Shown here piece after piece: positions 1 to 8,131 of a stretch of 10,254 bases of DNA. This stretch comes from Bryobacterales bacterium (lineage in GTDB: Bacteria > Acidobacteriota > Terriglobia > Bryobacterales > Bryobacteraceae): NCBI GenBank assembly GCA_025462985.1, contig JAOAPP010000362.1, positions 1-10,254 of the forward strand. Direction: 5' to 3'. Under the pieces are notes generated by a model that was not told the DNA's origin, did not search any database, and was given only the letters and a program-made list of their open reading frames with translations. Positions within the stretch are counted from its first letter, which is position 1. The number at the start of each line of letters is the position of its first letter. The translations under genes were made by a program, and so were the position numbers.

Positions 1-30
1 TTCCGGGTCGAGCGAGAGTTCGAACAGGAG
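1..30 (-). pseudogene. thiC: Residual in-frame thiC 3' codons beyond the internal stop (partial, runs off the left edge)
   Basis: Downstream of the TAA at 31-33 the same minus-strand frame reads LL-FELSLDPE. FELSLDPE is the normal ThiC continuation after an RFSFDW-type segment, so the frame is kept with an equal number of codons across the break (FFG-stop-LL where the family has about six residues). Reading one base off inside the break gives W-V-T, as expected of the family. This suggests two compensating single-base changes, one of them in a run of seven T (minus strand, 37-43). It could be a real mutation or a sequencing or assembly error. Confidence 0.7.
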
Positions 31-1445
<1,415 letters not shown>

Positions 1446-3026
1446 ATGCCCAGCGAAATAACTACCGCTACTCCGAATTGGACTGCACTTCAAGGCAAGG
1501 TGCTTGAAGGCGGATACGAGATAACTGAGTGCCTGCTCGCCAACCCTGCGTCCGCCTCGTTCAAAGTCCGTGTGCTTGGCGATCGTTATATGCAGGCCGT
1601 CGTCAATGTTTTTACCAACGAGGCTGCTCCGCTCGAGCAATACGCATTGTGGCAGGAAGCAATTGAGCTGCGCCACCCGAACATCTCCGCGCCTATCACG
1701 GTGGGCCGGCTGGAATGGGAAGGCGCTGCGTATCCCTACGTTGTGCTGTACAAAGCGGATGAGAATCTTGCCGGAGTGCTCGCGATCCGGGCACTGGGGA
1801 CGGACGAGACGCGTGAGCTGCTTCGAAGCGTCGGAGCCGGACTGGAATATCTGCATGCTAATGGATTTGTTCATTCGGTGTTGGGTCCCGAGCGCATTCT
1901 GGCAATGGGCGATTCGATACAGCTCTCAAGCACGTCCATTCGACGAATCAACACTCCATTGGAAGGCGAATCGGAAGCGGGTTACAGGGCTCCGGAGAGC
2001 ATGGGCGAGAATCTGACGGTTGCGGCGGATGTTTGGTGCCTTGGCGCAACGCTCTATGAGGCTCTAACACAAAAGAAGTCTGGCGAGGACTGCCGGGAAC
2101 AGGCCAGATCTCTTCCTGTGCCGTTCGACTGGATTGTGGAGCGGTGCCTGGAGCCGGAGCCGCATGAACGTCCGACGCTGAGCGAAGTATTTGCGATTTT
2201 GAGCGGCGAGCTGAAACGGCCGGAACCAAAGCCCGAGCCTGCTCCGGTCGCGCTGGCTGCCACGGCCGGAGTGTCTCCTGCCATCGCCCCGGCGCAAGCG
2301 CCTACCGTGGTTCCGTCGGCAAATGGGCCCGGTGCAGCGCCGACAACGGCGAAGCCGGCCAATCCTCCTTTCACTCATCGGGCCCAGACTCTGCGCCCCG
2401 TCGAGTCGCCCCGTCCCAAACTGGCGCCTTCTCTCAAGCCCGTATACACGGAGAACCGTCCGCGACGGCCTCAGTTTGTCGATGAGAAGCCGCAAGAGTC
2501 TGCTCGGACAAAATTCTTGAGCTATGCCTTACTGGCGATCGTGCTGGCTGGAGGGTTGCTTTGGCTAGCCAGGCCGAAGCCGGAGAAACCGCGTCCTACT
2601 GTCAATCCAGCGGCACGCACTCAGTCGGCTACACCCACGCCTGGTTCTGAAACACGTACGGTGCAACCTCGGCCCACAACGCCGAGCGCCGATTCCCGAG
2701 CGGCGGCGGCTCCGGCGGCAGTCGCTCCGGCTGCAATCGATCCAACTGCCGCCAGATCAGCCGCGGCCGCATCATCTGGGCGGCCCGATATCTGGCGCGT
2801 AGTGGTGTTCACGTTTGCGCGGAAGGTAGATGCGGAGAAGCGGGCCCAGGCATTGGGCCAAGAGCATCCCGGGTTTAATCCCGAAGTCTTCTCACGGAAT
2901 GACAGTGGACCGTACATGGTGGTGCTGGGCGGTCCCATGACGCACGACGAGGCAATGCGGCTGCGACAGAAGGCTCGATCTTCGGGCTTTCCGCGCGATA
3001 GCTACGCGCAGAACTTCAATCGCTGA
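1446..3026 (+). CDS. Membrane-anchored Ser/Thr pseudokinase with C-terminal SPOR domain
   Basis: A 526-residue protein. Residues about 18-255 have the Ser/Thr kinase fold: the helix C region and RHPNI (76-80), GLEYLHANGFVH (132-143), PERIL (148-152), YRAPE (180-184), DVWCLGATLYEAL (195-207) and ERP (241-243). The catalytic residues are missing. The VAIK lysine position is Asn54, the HRD aspartate is Val145, the following Asn is Arg150, DFG reads Ser162-Thr-Ser, and no glycine-rich loop is visible. Pro/Ala-rich linkers (258-350 and 376-447) flank one membrane segment (about 357-375). The C-terminal 78 residues (WRVVVFTF... YMVVLGGPMTHDEAMRLRQKA) match a SPOR domain, a family that binds denuded glycan strands of peptidoglycan. 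The likely topology is kinase fold in the cytosol and SPOR in the periplasm. The inferred role is scaffold or sensor coupling cell-wall state to cytosolic partners, not phosphotransfer. The ribosome site before the ATG is weak. Confidence 0.88.
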   Translation: MPSEITTATPNWTALQGKVLEGGYEITECLLANPASASFKVRVLGDRYMQAVVNVFTNEAAPLEQYALWQEAIELRHPNISAPITVGRLEWEGAAYPYVVLYKADENLAGVLAIRALGTDETRELLRSVGAGLEYLHANGFVHSVLGPERILAMGDSIQLSSTSIRRINTPLEGESEAGYRAPESMGENLTVAADVWCLGATLYEALTQKKSGEDCREQARSLPVPFDWIVERCLEPEPHERPTLSEVFAILSGELKRPEPKPEPAPVALAATAGVSPAIAPAQAPTVVPSANGPGAAPTTAKPANPPFTHRAQTLRPVESPRPKLAPSLKPVYTENRPRRPQFVDEKPQESARTKFLSYALLAIVLAGGLLWLARPKPEKPRPTVNPAARTQSATPTPGSETRTVQPRPTTPSADSRAAAAPAAVAPAAIDPTAARSAAAASSGRPDIWRVVVFTFARKVDAEKRAQALGQEHPGFNPEVFSRNDSGPYMVVLGGPMTHDEAMRLRQKARSSGFPRDSYAQNFNR

Positions 3027-3029
3027 GAA

Positions 3030-4790
3030 TTAACCGGCCCCCCACGGCGGCAGCTTGATAGCAGGAGCCCACGGGGGCGCCCCTGCAGTCTTCAGCCTTC
3101 GCCGGAACACGGTGCCGCCACCGGCCGCGTACAGCGTGTGCCAATCTTTTCCGCCGAAACTGATGCCCGTGACCCGAGCGCCGTTCGGTAGGGGCAAAAT
3201 GGCCGTAACGCGCCCGTTGCGATCGAATACCTGGACGCCGAGGTCAGTTCCCACATACGGCCGACCGTCGGTGTCCATCCAGATTGCGCCCGCTTCACCT
3301 TCACCTTCGGAGCCGGGCGTCGCAACGGCATAGAAGAGTGCTCCCGCGTCCAGAGTGCCGTCTGCTTGCACGCGATAGCTCATGGCCCATCGCGATCGGG
3401 TTTGAGTCACCATGAGCCACAGCCCATCCGGTGAGAATGCGAGTCCTGCGGCGCCTTTCAAGCCCTTATCGAGCCGTGAGCTCCTGCCATTCCCGGATAT
3501 CAGCCAGAGCTCGCCGTCTCCGTCGGCCGTTTCCACCGTGGCGTAGACCTTCCCGTCGTTCCGCACGGTCAAGCCTCGCACTCGCAGGCCGTGACCGAGG
3601 ATCTTTTCTTCAGCAGCCCCCGAATGCCCACGCCCATCTGGACCAAAGGCCAGCATTTCCTCAGTGTCAGCGTGTGCGCAGGAGTGTGCCGTCTGATCTT
3701 CCGCGATCCGCGTCGTTGTGCTCGCGTAGATGTGACCTTGCGGGTCCGCGGCAATGAAGGCAGAGTCACGACAGCGGTCAGCAGCGATTTCCCAGTCGGA
3801 ACCTTCCTGCAGGATCGCTTTCAGGACAGGATTGCCAGACGGCTTGCGTTCTACCAGCCTGGGCCAATCGCGCCACAGCCAGCGCATGGCGTCCGGAAAG
3901 ACCGACGCAGCGTGCGTGTCGTTGTGCGTTCCATTCCCCCAGACATGGCGTACATCGTAGCCAGCAAAAGCGAGTGCACGTTCCATTGTTTGATTCGACA
4001 TCCACCAGTCGCCCATCTCCGGCCCGCCGCCCCACTCGTCATACGCGCCATCTTCCATGAAGATCCTGAGCGGCTTTGGTTCCGTTTTGCGAACGAGAAC
4101 GTAGTATTGTTCGCCGCCGCGCATTCCGACGAATGTACCGATTGCAGTGAAGACCCTGCGGAACTCGTCCGGACGCTGCCAGGCAACCGTGAAGGCGCCG
4201 ATGCCTCCGGTGCTCGCTCCGCCGATAGCGCGGTCGTTCGGATTCTTGGAAAGCAGGATCGGTTGGCCATCAGGCGCTGTGTGCTTTTCGACGGCGGGCA
4301 AGACCTCCTCCAGCAGAAAGCGCGGCAAGCGGTCGCCCAGGCTGTCGAATTCGAAACTGCGATTGTGGCGCGGGTTTTCTGGAGGTTTAGCGGACTCGAC
4401 GGAGCCTGAAGAGAGCCCGACGGCGATGGTGACGGGCATGGCGCCTTGTGCGATGAGATTGTCGAACACCACGGGGGTGCTGAAGCCCAAGGCATCAAGG
4501 CCCACGTAAACGCATGCGGGCTTCTCTGCACGATATGCGGCAGGTACATACACCGTAACGGTGCGTCGTGTGCCAGGAAAGATTTTTGAATCTGCCATTG
4601 AGAACTCAAAGGTCTTTCCGGCGGGAATGTTGGAGTGCGGCTTGGAATCAGGACCTAGCGGGTATTCGTCCGAGGGCGCTCCGACAGGCTGCGGCACTTG
4701 CGTATAAGAGGAGATGCCTAGCAGCAGCCATGGAACTGCGGTCAAGAACAGCACTCGCAGTCCGGCTTTCCTTCGAGCTTGTCTGGACAC
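3030..4790 (-). CDS. Secreted esterase (alpha/beta-hydrolase, enterochelin-esterase type) fused to an SMP-30/gluconolactonase-like propeller
   Basis: The open frame extends to 4931, but that part lies antisense to the apbE signal peptide. The GTG at 4790-4788 gives a good Sec signal (RQARRK, then hydrophobic 13-26) and 586 residues. Residues about 55-310 match the putative-esterase (Fes/D) family: nucleophile elbow GASTG with Ser193, a likely acid in EDGAYDE (Asp247 or Asp251), and a likely catalytic His289 in GTHNDTH, followed by FPDAMRWLW. Residues about 327-566 resemble SMP-30/gluconolactonase/LRE propellers: AADPQGHIYAS, RNDGKVYATV, LAFSPDG (450-456), GAIWMDTDGRPYVGTDLGVQVFD and FGGKDWHTLYAAG. 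The usual metal-binding EGP and PDG signatures are not obvious, so the propeller may have lost lactonase activity. Inferred role: extracytoplasmic hydrolysis of an ester or sugar derivative; the substrate is unknown. It converges on the pseudokinase gene with a 3-base gap. The exact start is uncertain; the domain assignment is good. Confidence 0.82.
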   Translation of the reverse strand: MSRQARRKAGLRVLFLTAVPWLLLGISSYTQVPQPVGAPSDEYPLGPDSKPHSNIPAGKTFEFSMADSKIFPGTRRTVTVYVPAAYRAEKPACVYVGLDALGFSTPVVFDNLIAQGAMPVTIAVGLSSGSVESAKPPENPRHNRSFEFDSLGDRLPRFLLEEVLPAVEKHTAPDGQPILLSKNPNDRAIGGASTGGIGAFTVAWQRPDEFRRVFTAIGTFVGMRGGEQYYVLVRKTEPKPLRIFMEDGAYDEWGGGPEMGDWWMSNQTMERALAFAGYDVRHVWGNGTHNDTHAASVFPDAMRWLWRDWPRLVERKPSGNPVLKAILQEGSDWEIAADRCRDSAFIAADPQGHIYASTTTRIAEDQTAHSCAHADTEEMLAFGPDGRGHSGAAEEKILGHGLRVRGLTVRNDGKVYATVETADGDGELWLISGNGRSSRLDKGLKGAAGLAFSPDGLWLMVTQTRSRWAMSYRVQADGTLDAGALFYAVATPGSEGEGEAGAIWMDTDGRPYVGTDLGVQVFDRNGRVTAILPLPNGARVTGISFGGKDWHTLYAAGGGTVFRRRLKTAGAPPWAPAIKLPPWGAG

Positions 4791-4791
4791 A

Positions 4792-5817
4792 GTGGTAAAC
4801 AGGTATTTGCTGTTTCGCAGAATTCTTGTTCCTCTTCTCGCCGTTTGCGTTTTGGCATGCTCCTCTGCTGCCGACCAAGCGCACAGGCCTTTGCAGCGCA
4901 TCGATCGATTCGCCGAGACGATGGGAACCACATTTTCCGTCTCGGCGTATGTTTCGGACCCGGAGCTTGCACAGAATGATATCGAAGCCGCGTTTGCCGA
5001 AGCTCGCCGGATCGATAACCTGCTCTCAAACTATAAGCCAGACAGTGAACTGAGCGGCGTCAACGCTCGTGCGGGGGATGCTCCGGTGAAAGTGTCGCCC
5101 GAACTGCTTAGCCTGCTGCAAACGTGCCTCGCGGTAAGTCGCCAAAGCTCCGGCGCCTTCGATATGACTGTCGGTCCTCTTATGAAGCTGTGGGGCTTCT
5201 ATCGTGGCGAGGGGCGTGTGCCCGATGCGCGGGCGATCTCGGACCGTCTTCAGCGTGTGGGCTACCGTTACGTCGCGTTAGATGCGGAGCAGGGAACAGT
5301 GCGATTTCTGAAAGCCGGCGTAGAACTGGACCCGGGCGGCATCGGGAAGGGTTATGCGATTGACCGGATGGCGGCAATCCTGATGGCCCGAGGCTTTAAC
5401 TCGGCGCTTCTTTCGGCCGGCGGCAGCAGCATCTATGCAATCGGTGCGCCGCCAGACTCTGCGCCTGGCTGGAAAATCACGGTTCAGGATCCATTGGATA
5501 GCGGCAAATCGGCGACTTCCGTTTATCTGAAGGACAAGTCGCTTTCCACATCGGGAGGCTACGAGAAGTTCTTCGAGAGCGGAGGACGGAAGTACAGCCA
5601 CATCATGGACCCGCGCACGGGATATCCGGTCCAAGGGATGCTGGCGGTGTCCGTAGTTTGTCCTCGTACCCTCGATAGCGAAATCTGGGCCAAGCCGTTC
5701 TACGTTTTGGGCCGCGCGTGGACGGAACAACATATTCGGCCGGACTTCGAAGTGTTTCTGTGCGACGGTTCCGGGAAAGAGGATTGCTCCTGGATACCGC
5801 AGCGACATCATTCGTAA
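4792..5817 (+). CDS. apbE: ApbE-family FAD:protein FMN transferase, lipoprotein
   Basis: ApbE enzymes take FMN from FAD and attach it through a phosphoester to a Thr or Ser of extracytoplasmic flavoproteins (RnfG, NqrC, FMN-binding domain proteins). From GTG 4792 the product is 341 residues, close to the family length. An arginine-containing n-region and hydrophobic stretch end in a lipobox V-L-A-C, so Cys23 is probably lipidated. Family motifs in order: ETMGTTFSV (42-50), SNYKPDSELS (79-88), GAFDMTVGPLMKLWGF (121-136), ELDPGGIGKGYAID (178-191), SAGGSSIYAIG (208-218), STSGGYEKFF (252-261) and KYSHIMDPRTGYP (267-279). The metal-site Asp295 is present, but the following segment is EIWAKPF where many members have a Thr. 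TTG at 4807 is an alternative start, with AGG three bases before it; the frame is open back to 4714, which would antagonise the esterase signal peptide. It is probably the first gene of a unit with the two genes downstream. Confidence 0.92.
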   Translation: MVNRYLLFRRILVPLLAVCVLACSSAADQAHRPLQRIDRFAETMGTTFSVSAYVSDPELAQNDIEAAFAEARRIDNLLSNYKPDSELSGVNARAGDAPVKVSPELLSLLQTCLAVSRQSSGAFDMTVGPLMKLWGFYRGEGRVPDARAISDRLQRVGYRYVALDAEQGTVRFLKAGVELDPGGIGKGYAIDRMAAILMARGFNSALLSAGGSSIYAIGAPPDSAPGWKITVQDPLDSGKSATSVYLKDKSLSTSGGYEKFFESGGRKYSHIMDPRTGYPVQGMLAVSVVCPRTLDSEIWAKPFYVLGRAWTEQHIRPDFEVFLCDGSGKEDCSWIPQRHHS

Positions 5818-5836
5818 GATATGATTCTGCAAAGAC

Positions 5837-5852
5837 CCGGCGTTGTCGCCGG
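5837..5852 (+). promoter_or_regulatory. GC-rich hairpin between apbE and the DUF362 gene
   Basis: CCGGCG (5837-5842) and CGCCGG (5847-5852) form a perfect 6-bp stem around a TTGT tetraloop, 20 bases after the apbE stop and 27 before the DUF362 ATG. No T-run follows, so a strong intrinsic terminator is unlikely. It could be an attenuating or mRNA-stabilising element setting different levels for apbE and the downstream genes. It is short and may be chance in GC-rich DNA. Confidence 0.35.
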
Positions 5853-5878
5853 AGCCGTGCACTGCTAGCTCGCAAACA

Positions 5879-7012
5879 ATGAATCGCCGAACATTTCTCA
5901 ATCTCGCTGCTGCTGCTCCGCTCCCCTTGATGGCCATGCCAGCCGATTGGAAGGAGATTCCTGAGTACCGCATCGTCGATCGATCTGGCACAAGGCGATC
6001 GAGTAACGGATTGCCGGGACCGTTCCCGGGCCGGTATGTGCGCGTGCATTCGGAAAAGGCGATCGACATCCCTTCGAACCGGATCGATGCTCCTACGGTG
6101 CGAACGATGTTATCGGCCGGAATGCGCCAGCTTACGGGAGCGTCCGACGATCGCGATGCCTGGGCTCGGTTCATTTCGCCGGAGGACGTGGTGGGCATCA
6201 AAGTGAACTGTTCCGGTGCGCCGGTTATTAATTCGAATCCGGAATTGGTGTCCGCGATCATTGAGAATCTACTTTCGGTTGGAGTTCCGGCCCATAACAT
6301 CTACATCTACGATCGGTTTGGGAACCAGATGCGCATCGTGAACTTTGAGGCATACGTTCCGGCCGGCGTTCAGACTGCCGCAGCCGAGCATTCGCGCGGC
6401 TCGATCCTCGGCTATGATCCTTTCACCTATGTCGAAGTGGACTTCTTCGGAGAAGACGATACTCGCTCGAATCTCATCAGGCTGGTTGCGGAAAGATTCA
6501 CAAAAGTGATCAACGTTCCGACATTCAAGGAACATCGGGCGGCGGGAGTTACTGGCTGCCTCAAGAATATGGCGTACGGGAATTTTTCCAATGTCGCCCG
6601 TTCTCATCGATGGGAGAAAACGAATACATATTCTTTCGTCGGTACTCTGGCTTCGGTTAATACCTTGCGATCAAAGACTGTTCTGAATGTGGCCGATGGG
6701 ATCCGGAGCCTGTGGCACGGTGGGCCATTCTGCCAGGATCCCCGCTTTCTATTTTTTCCAAAAGAGATTGTGGTCGGGACCGATCCAGTCGCAATCGATC
6801 GACATCTGGTGGACATGGTGGAAGAGAAGCGACGCCAGGAGGGCGCGCCGTCGCTGTTCAACCGCTCCTCAGAGCATCTCAAGCCTGGTCCGGAGCTTGA
6901 TCCTAAATACAACAGCTTTATTCGAGAGCCGGGACACGTGGAGTATGCGTCTAAGCTGGGCCTCGGCGTCTTTGACAAAGCGAAGGTCAAAGGGGAAGTT
7001 GTTTCTCTGTGA
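5879..7012 (+). CDS. Tat-exported DUF362 domain protein
   Basis: From ATG 5879 the protein has 377 residues. The N-terminus MNRRTFLNLAAAAPLPLMAM fits a twin-arginine signal (RRTFL), implying export folded, as for cofactor proteins. An upstream in-frame TTG at 5843 only adds residues before this signal. The body matches DUF362: GIKVNCSG (106-113), NPELVSAIIENLLSVGV (120-136), IYIYDR (141-146), FTKVINVPTFKEHRAAGVTGCLKNMAYG (207-234), KTVLNVADG (266-274) and VGTDPVAIDRHLVDMV (299-314). Cysteines remain at 111, 227 and 285; there is no ferredoxin CxxCxxC. DUF362 proteins are often linked to iron-sulfur or redox proteins, but the reaction is not known. It sits 61 bases after apbE and overlaps the next gene by 4 bases. 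There is no clear ribosome site. Tat export beside a periplasmic flavin transferase suggests a shared redox function, which is inference. Confidence 0.87.
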   Translation: MNRRTFLNLAAAAPLPLMAMPADWKEIPEYRIVDRSGTRRSSNGLPGPFPGRYVRVHSEKAIDIPSNRIDAPTVRTMLSAGMRQLTGASDDRDAWARFISPEDVVGIKVNCSGAPVINSNPELVSAIIENLLSVGVPAHNIYIYDRFGNQMRIVNFEAYVPAGVQTAAAEHSRGSILGYDPFTYVEVDFFGEDDTRSNLIRLVAERFTKVINVPTFKEHRAAGVTGCLKNMAYGNFSNVARSHRWEKTNTYSFVGTLASVNTLRSKTVLNVADGIRSLWHGGPFCQDPRFLFFPKEIVVGTDPVAIDRHLVDMVEEKRRQEGAPSLFNRSSEHLKPGPELDPKYNSFIREPGHVEYASKLGLGVFDKAKVKGEVVSL

Positions 7013-7944
7013 CGCTTCTAAGTGTTGCCTTACTGGTTCCGTCATTGTTCTGGGACAAGGGTCCGCAATCCGCTCCCGAGTTGTTGCGCAGTGGCGTGAC
7101 GTCCATTGTGGCGTCTCCCGAGATCGCAGCGACGTGGAAGAATCAACCAGCGGTCCGAGTCACCGCGGCCGATCCTGCCAGCTTCGAGAAACTACCAACA
7201 CCCGGGATCTCTTTCCGTTCCGATGTGGCGTCCGCTACGCGAGAACCGTGGGTCGATTCAGACGGCTGGCATTATCTGCGCCGGCCAGATGGCCGGTTCC
7301 TTTATGATGTGCCCGGTCCCACGGCGGATCTGGCGGCGGCGGAAGCGTTTGCCTTCGGCGGCCAAGCGGCTATCAAGACCGACGGGGCCGGATTGCCCTC
7401 TCTGGCGAAAATGCTGAAGTTCCTGGCCGGCATCCAGGATGAGCAGTTGCGGCCGGTGGTGAACATTGCGTTTGTCGACGATGGTTCGACAAGGTCGGCC
7501 GAGTGCCTGAATCTGTTAATCCGGCGCAACCTTCTCGTGCAAGCCAGTAAGTCACCTGTTTCGACCTCGACGCTGCTGCCGGTTGTGCTTGGATCAGCGG
7601 ACTATCCCACCAAAGATGCTTCCAATCCGGTTGTCTTCGCTCAACAGGTACGTGAACACCTCACGGACGGGAAACGCTCTCTTAGAATCTACGGAAGCGA
7701 TGTGGTTATTGGACGGCTCGCCTCTAATGGTGGTAAGACGAGAGTCTATTTACTTAATTATGGGACGGGCAAATATTCCGTTGACGGAATCAGGGTCCGG
7801 GTGCTCGGGCGCTACTCGAAGGCGCAGGTCTTTGACCCGGAGGGTTCCAGCAGCAAGCTGATCGATACTCTTTTCGATTCCGAGGCGGCCGAATTTACGC
7901 TTCCGAAGTTGAAGACATTTGCAGTCGTAGATTTGGACATGTAG
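7009..7944 (+). CDS. Secreted protein of unknown function, coupled to the DUF362 gene
   Basis: 311 residues from a GTG that overlaps the upstream stop (GTGA at 7009-7012), with a purine-rich AGGGGAAG at 6991-6998. This arrangement implies translational coupling. The first 14 residues (TLLSVALLVPSLF) are hydrophobic but lack basic residues, so the signal sequence is atypical; it may instead be a short membrane anchor. I do not recognise the family. Residues about 75-145 include WVDSDGWHYLRRPDGRFLYDVP and an Ala-rich helical stretch. The segment VVNIAFVDDGS...ECLNLLIRRNLLV (about 147-174) looks like a Rossmann-type beta-alpha unit. The tail (TRVYLLNYGTG, VDGIRVRVLG, AQVFDPEG, EFTLPKLKTFAVVDLD) looks like the C-terminal beta-sandwich that closes some glycoside hydrolases. 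No catalytic residues can be assigned. Context suggests it works with the DUF362 and ApbE proteins outside the cytoplasm. Confidence 0.75.
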   Translation: MTLLSVALLVPSLFWDKGPQSAPELLRSGVTSIVASPEIAATWKNQPAVRVTAADPASFEKLPTPGISFRSDVASATREPWVDSDGWHYLRRPDGRFLYDVPGPTADLAAAEAFAFGGQAAIKTDGAGLPSLAKMLKFLAGIQDEQLRPVVNIAFVDDGSTRSAECLNLLIRRNLLVQASKSPVSTSTLLPVVLGSADYPTKDASNPVVFAQQVREHLTDGKRSLRIYGSDVVIGRLASNGGKTRVYLLNYGTGKYSVDGIRVRVLGRYSKAQVFDPEGSSSKLIDTLFDSEAAEFTLPKLKTFAVVDLDM

Positions 7945-8127
7945 TCTGCGATTTGCAAATGGAACAGTACGGCTCGTCTCGCCAGTCCCTCGAGCCACAC
8001 CGCTTCAGCCGAAGTTGGCCCTTAGATGACTCCTGGAGGGAATGACGGTTCGGCCCGGCGGCAATAGTTCAACAGACTCTCCCATGGATCGTTCGTCGCC
8101 GGTGCGTTTCCGGGCGCGGCCTACAAT
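7945..8127. other. Intergenic region before the lipid kinase gene
   Basis: About 180 bases with no recognised RNA gene. It holds a perfect 10-base palindrome ATTTGCAAAT (7951-7960), a weak inverted repeat GGCTCG/CGAGCC (7971-7976 and 7991-7996, 14-base loop, no T-run), and a 29-codon open frame listed separately. TACAAT at 8122-8127 resembles a -10 box, but it lies against the GTG and has no matching -35. A minus-strand frame here has no visible family features. A clear terminator for the upstream unit is not seen. Confidence 0.4.
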
Positions 8128-8131
8128 GTGA
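8042..8131 (+). CDS. Possible 29-codon leader ORF overlapping the lipid kinase start
   Basis: ATG 8042 to TGA 8129-8131 encodes 29 residues rich in Arg, Pro and Ser. GGAGGG at 8035-8040 lies immediately upstream, but the one-base gap is shorter than a normal ribosome-site spacing. Its ATG-TGA end overlaps the lipid kinase GTG at 8128, which itself lacks a ribosome site, so coupled initiation is conceivable. No homologue is recognised, and chance is quite possible. Confidence 0.2.
   Translation: MTVRPGGNSSTDSPMDRSSPVRFRARPTM

Noticed and set aside
3591..4409. Plus-strand 272-residue frame opposite the esterase
   Set aside because: Antisense to the esterase catalytic region, with His and Cys content typical of a reversed frame; no motif seen.
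4791..4931. N-terminal extension of the esterase to ATG 4931
   Set aside because: It would be antisense to the apbE lipoprotein signal, and it places 47 unrelated residues before a good Sec signal that can start at GTG 4790.
6206..6220. CSGAP in the DUF362 protein as a flavinylation site
   Set aside because: It sits in the normal DUF362 GIKVNC context and lacks the [ST]GA[ST] pattern and FMN-binding domain surroundings.
5278..6300. Minus-strand 340-residue frame spanning the apbE and DUF362 genes
   Set aside because: It crosses two well-supported plus-strand genes and shows no family features.
7971..7996. Inverted repeat GGCTCG/CGAGCC as a terminator
   Set aside because: Only 6 bp with a 14-base loop and no following T-run.
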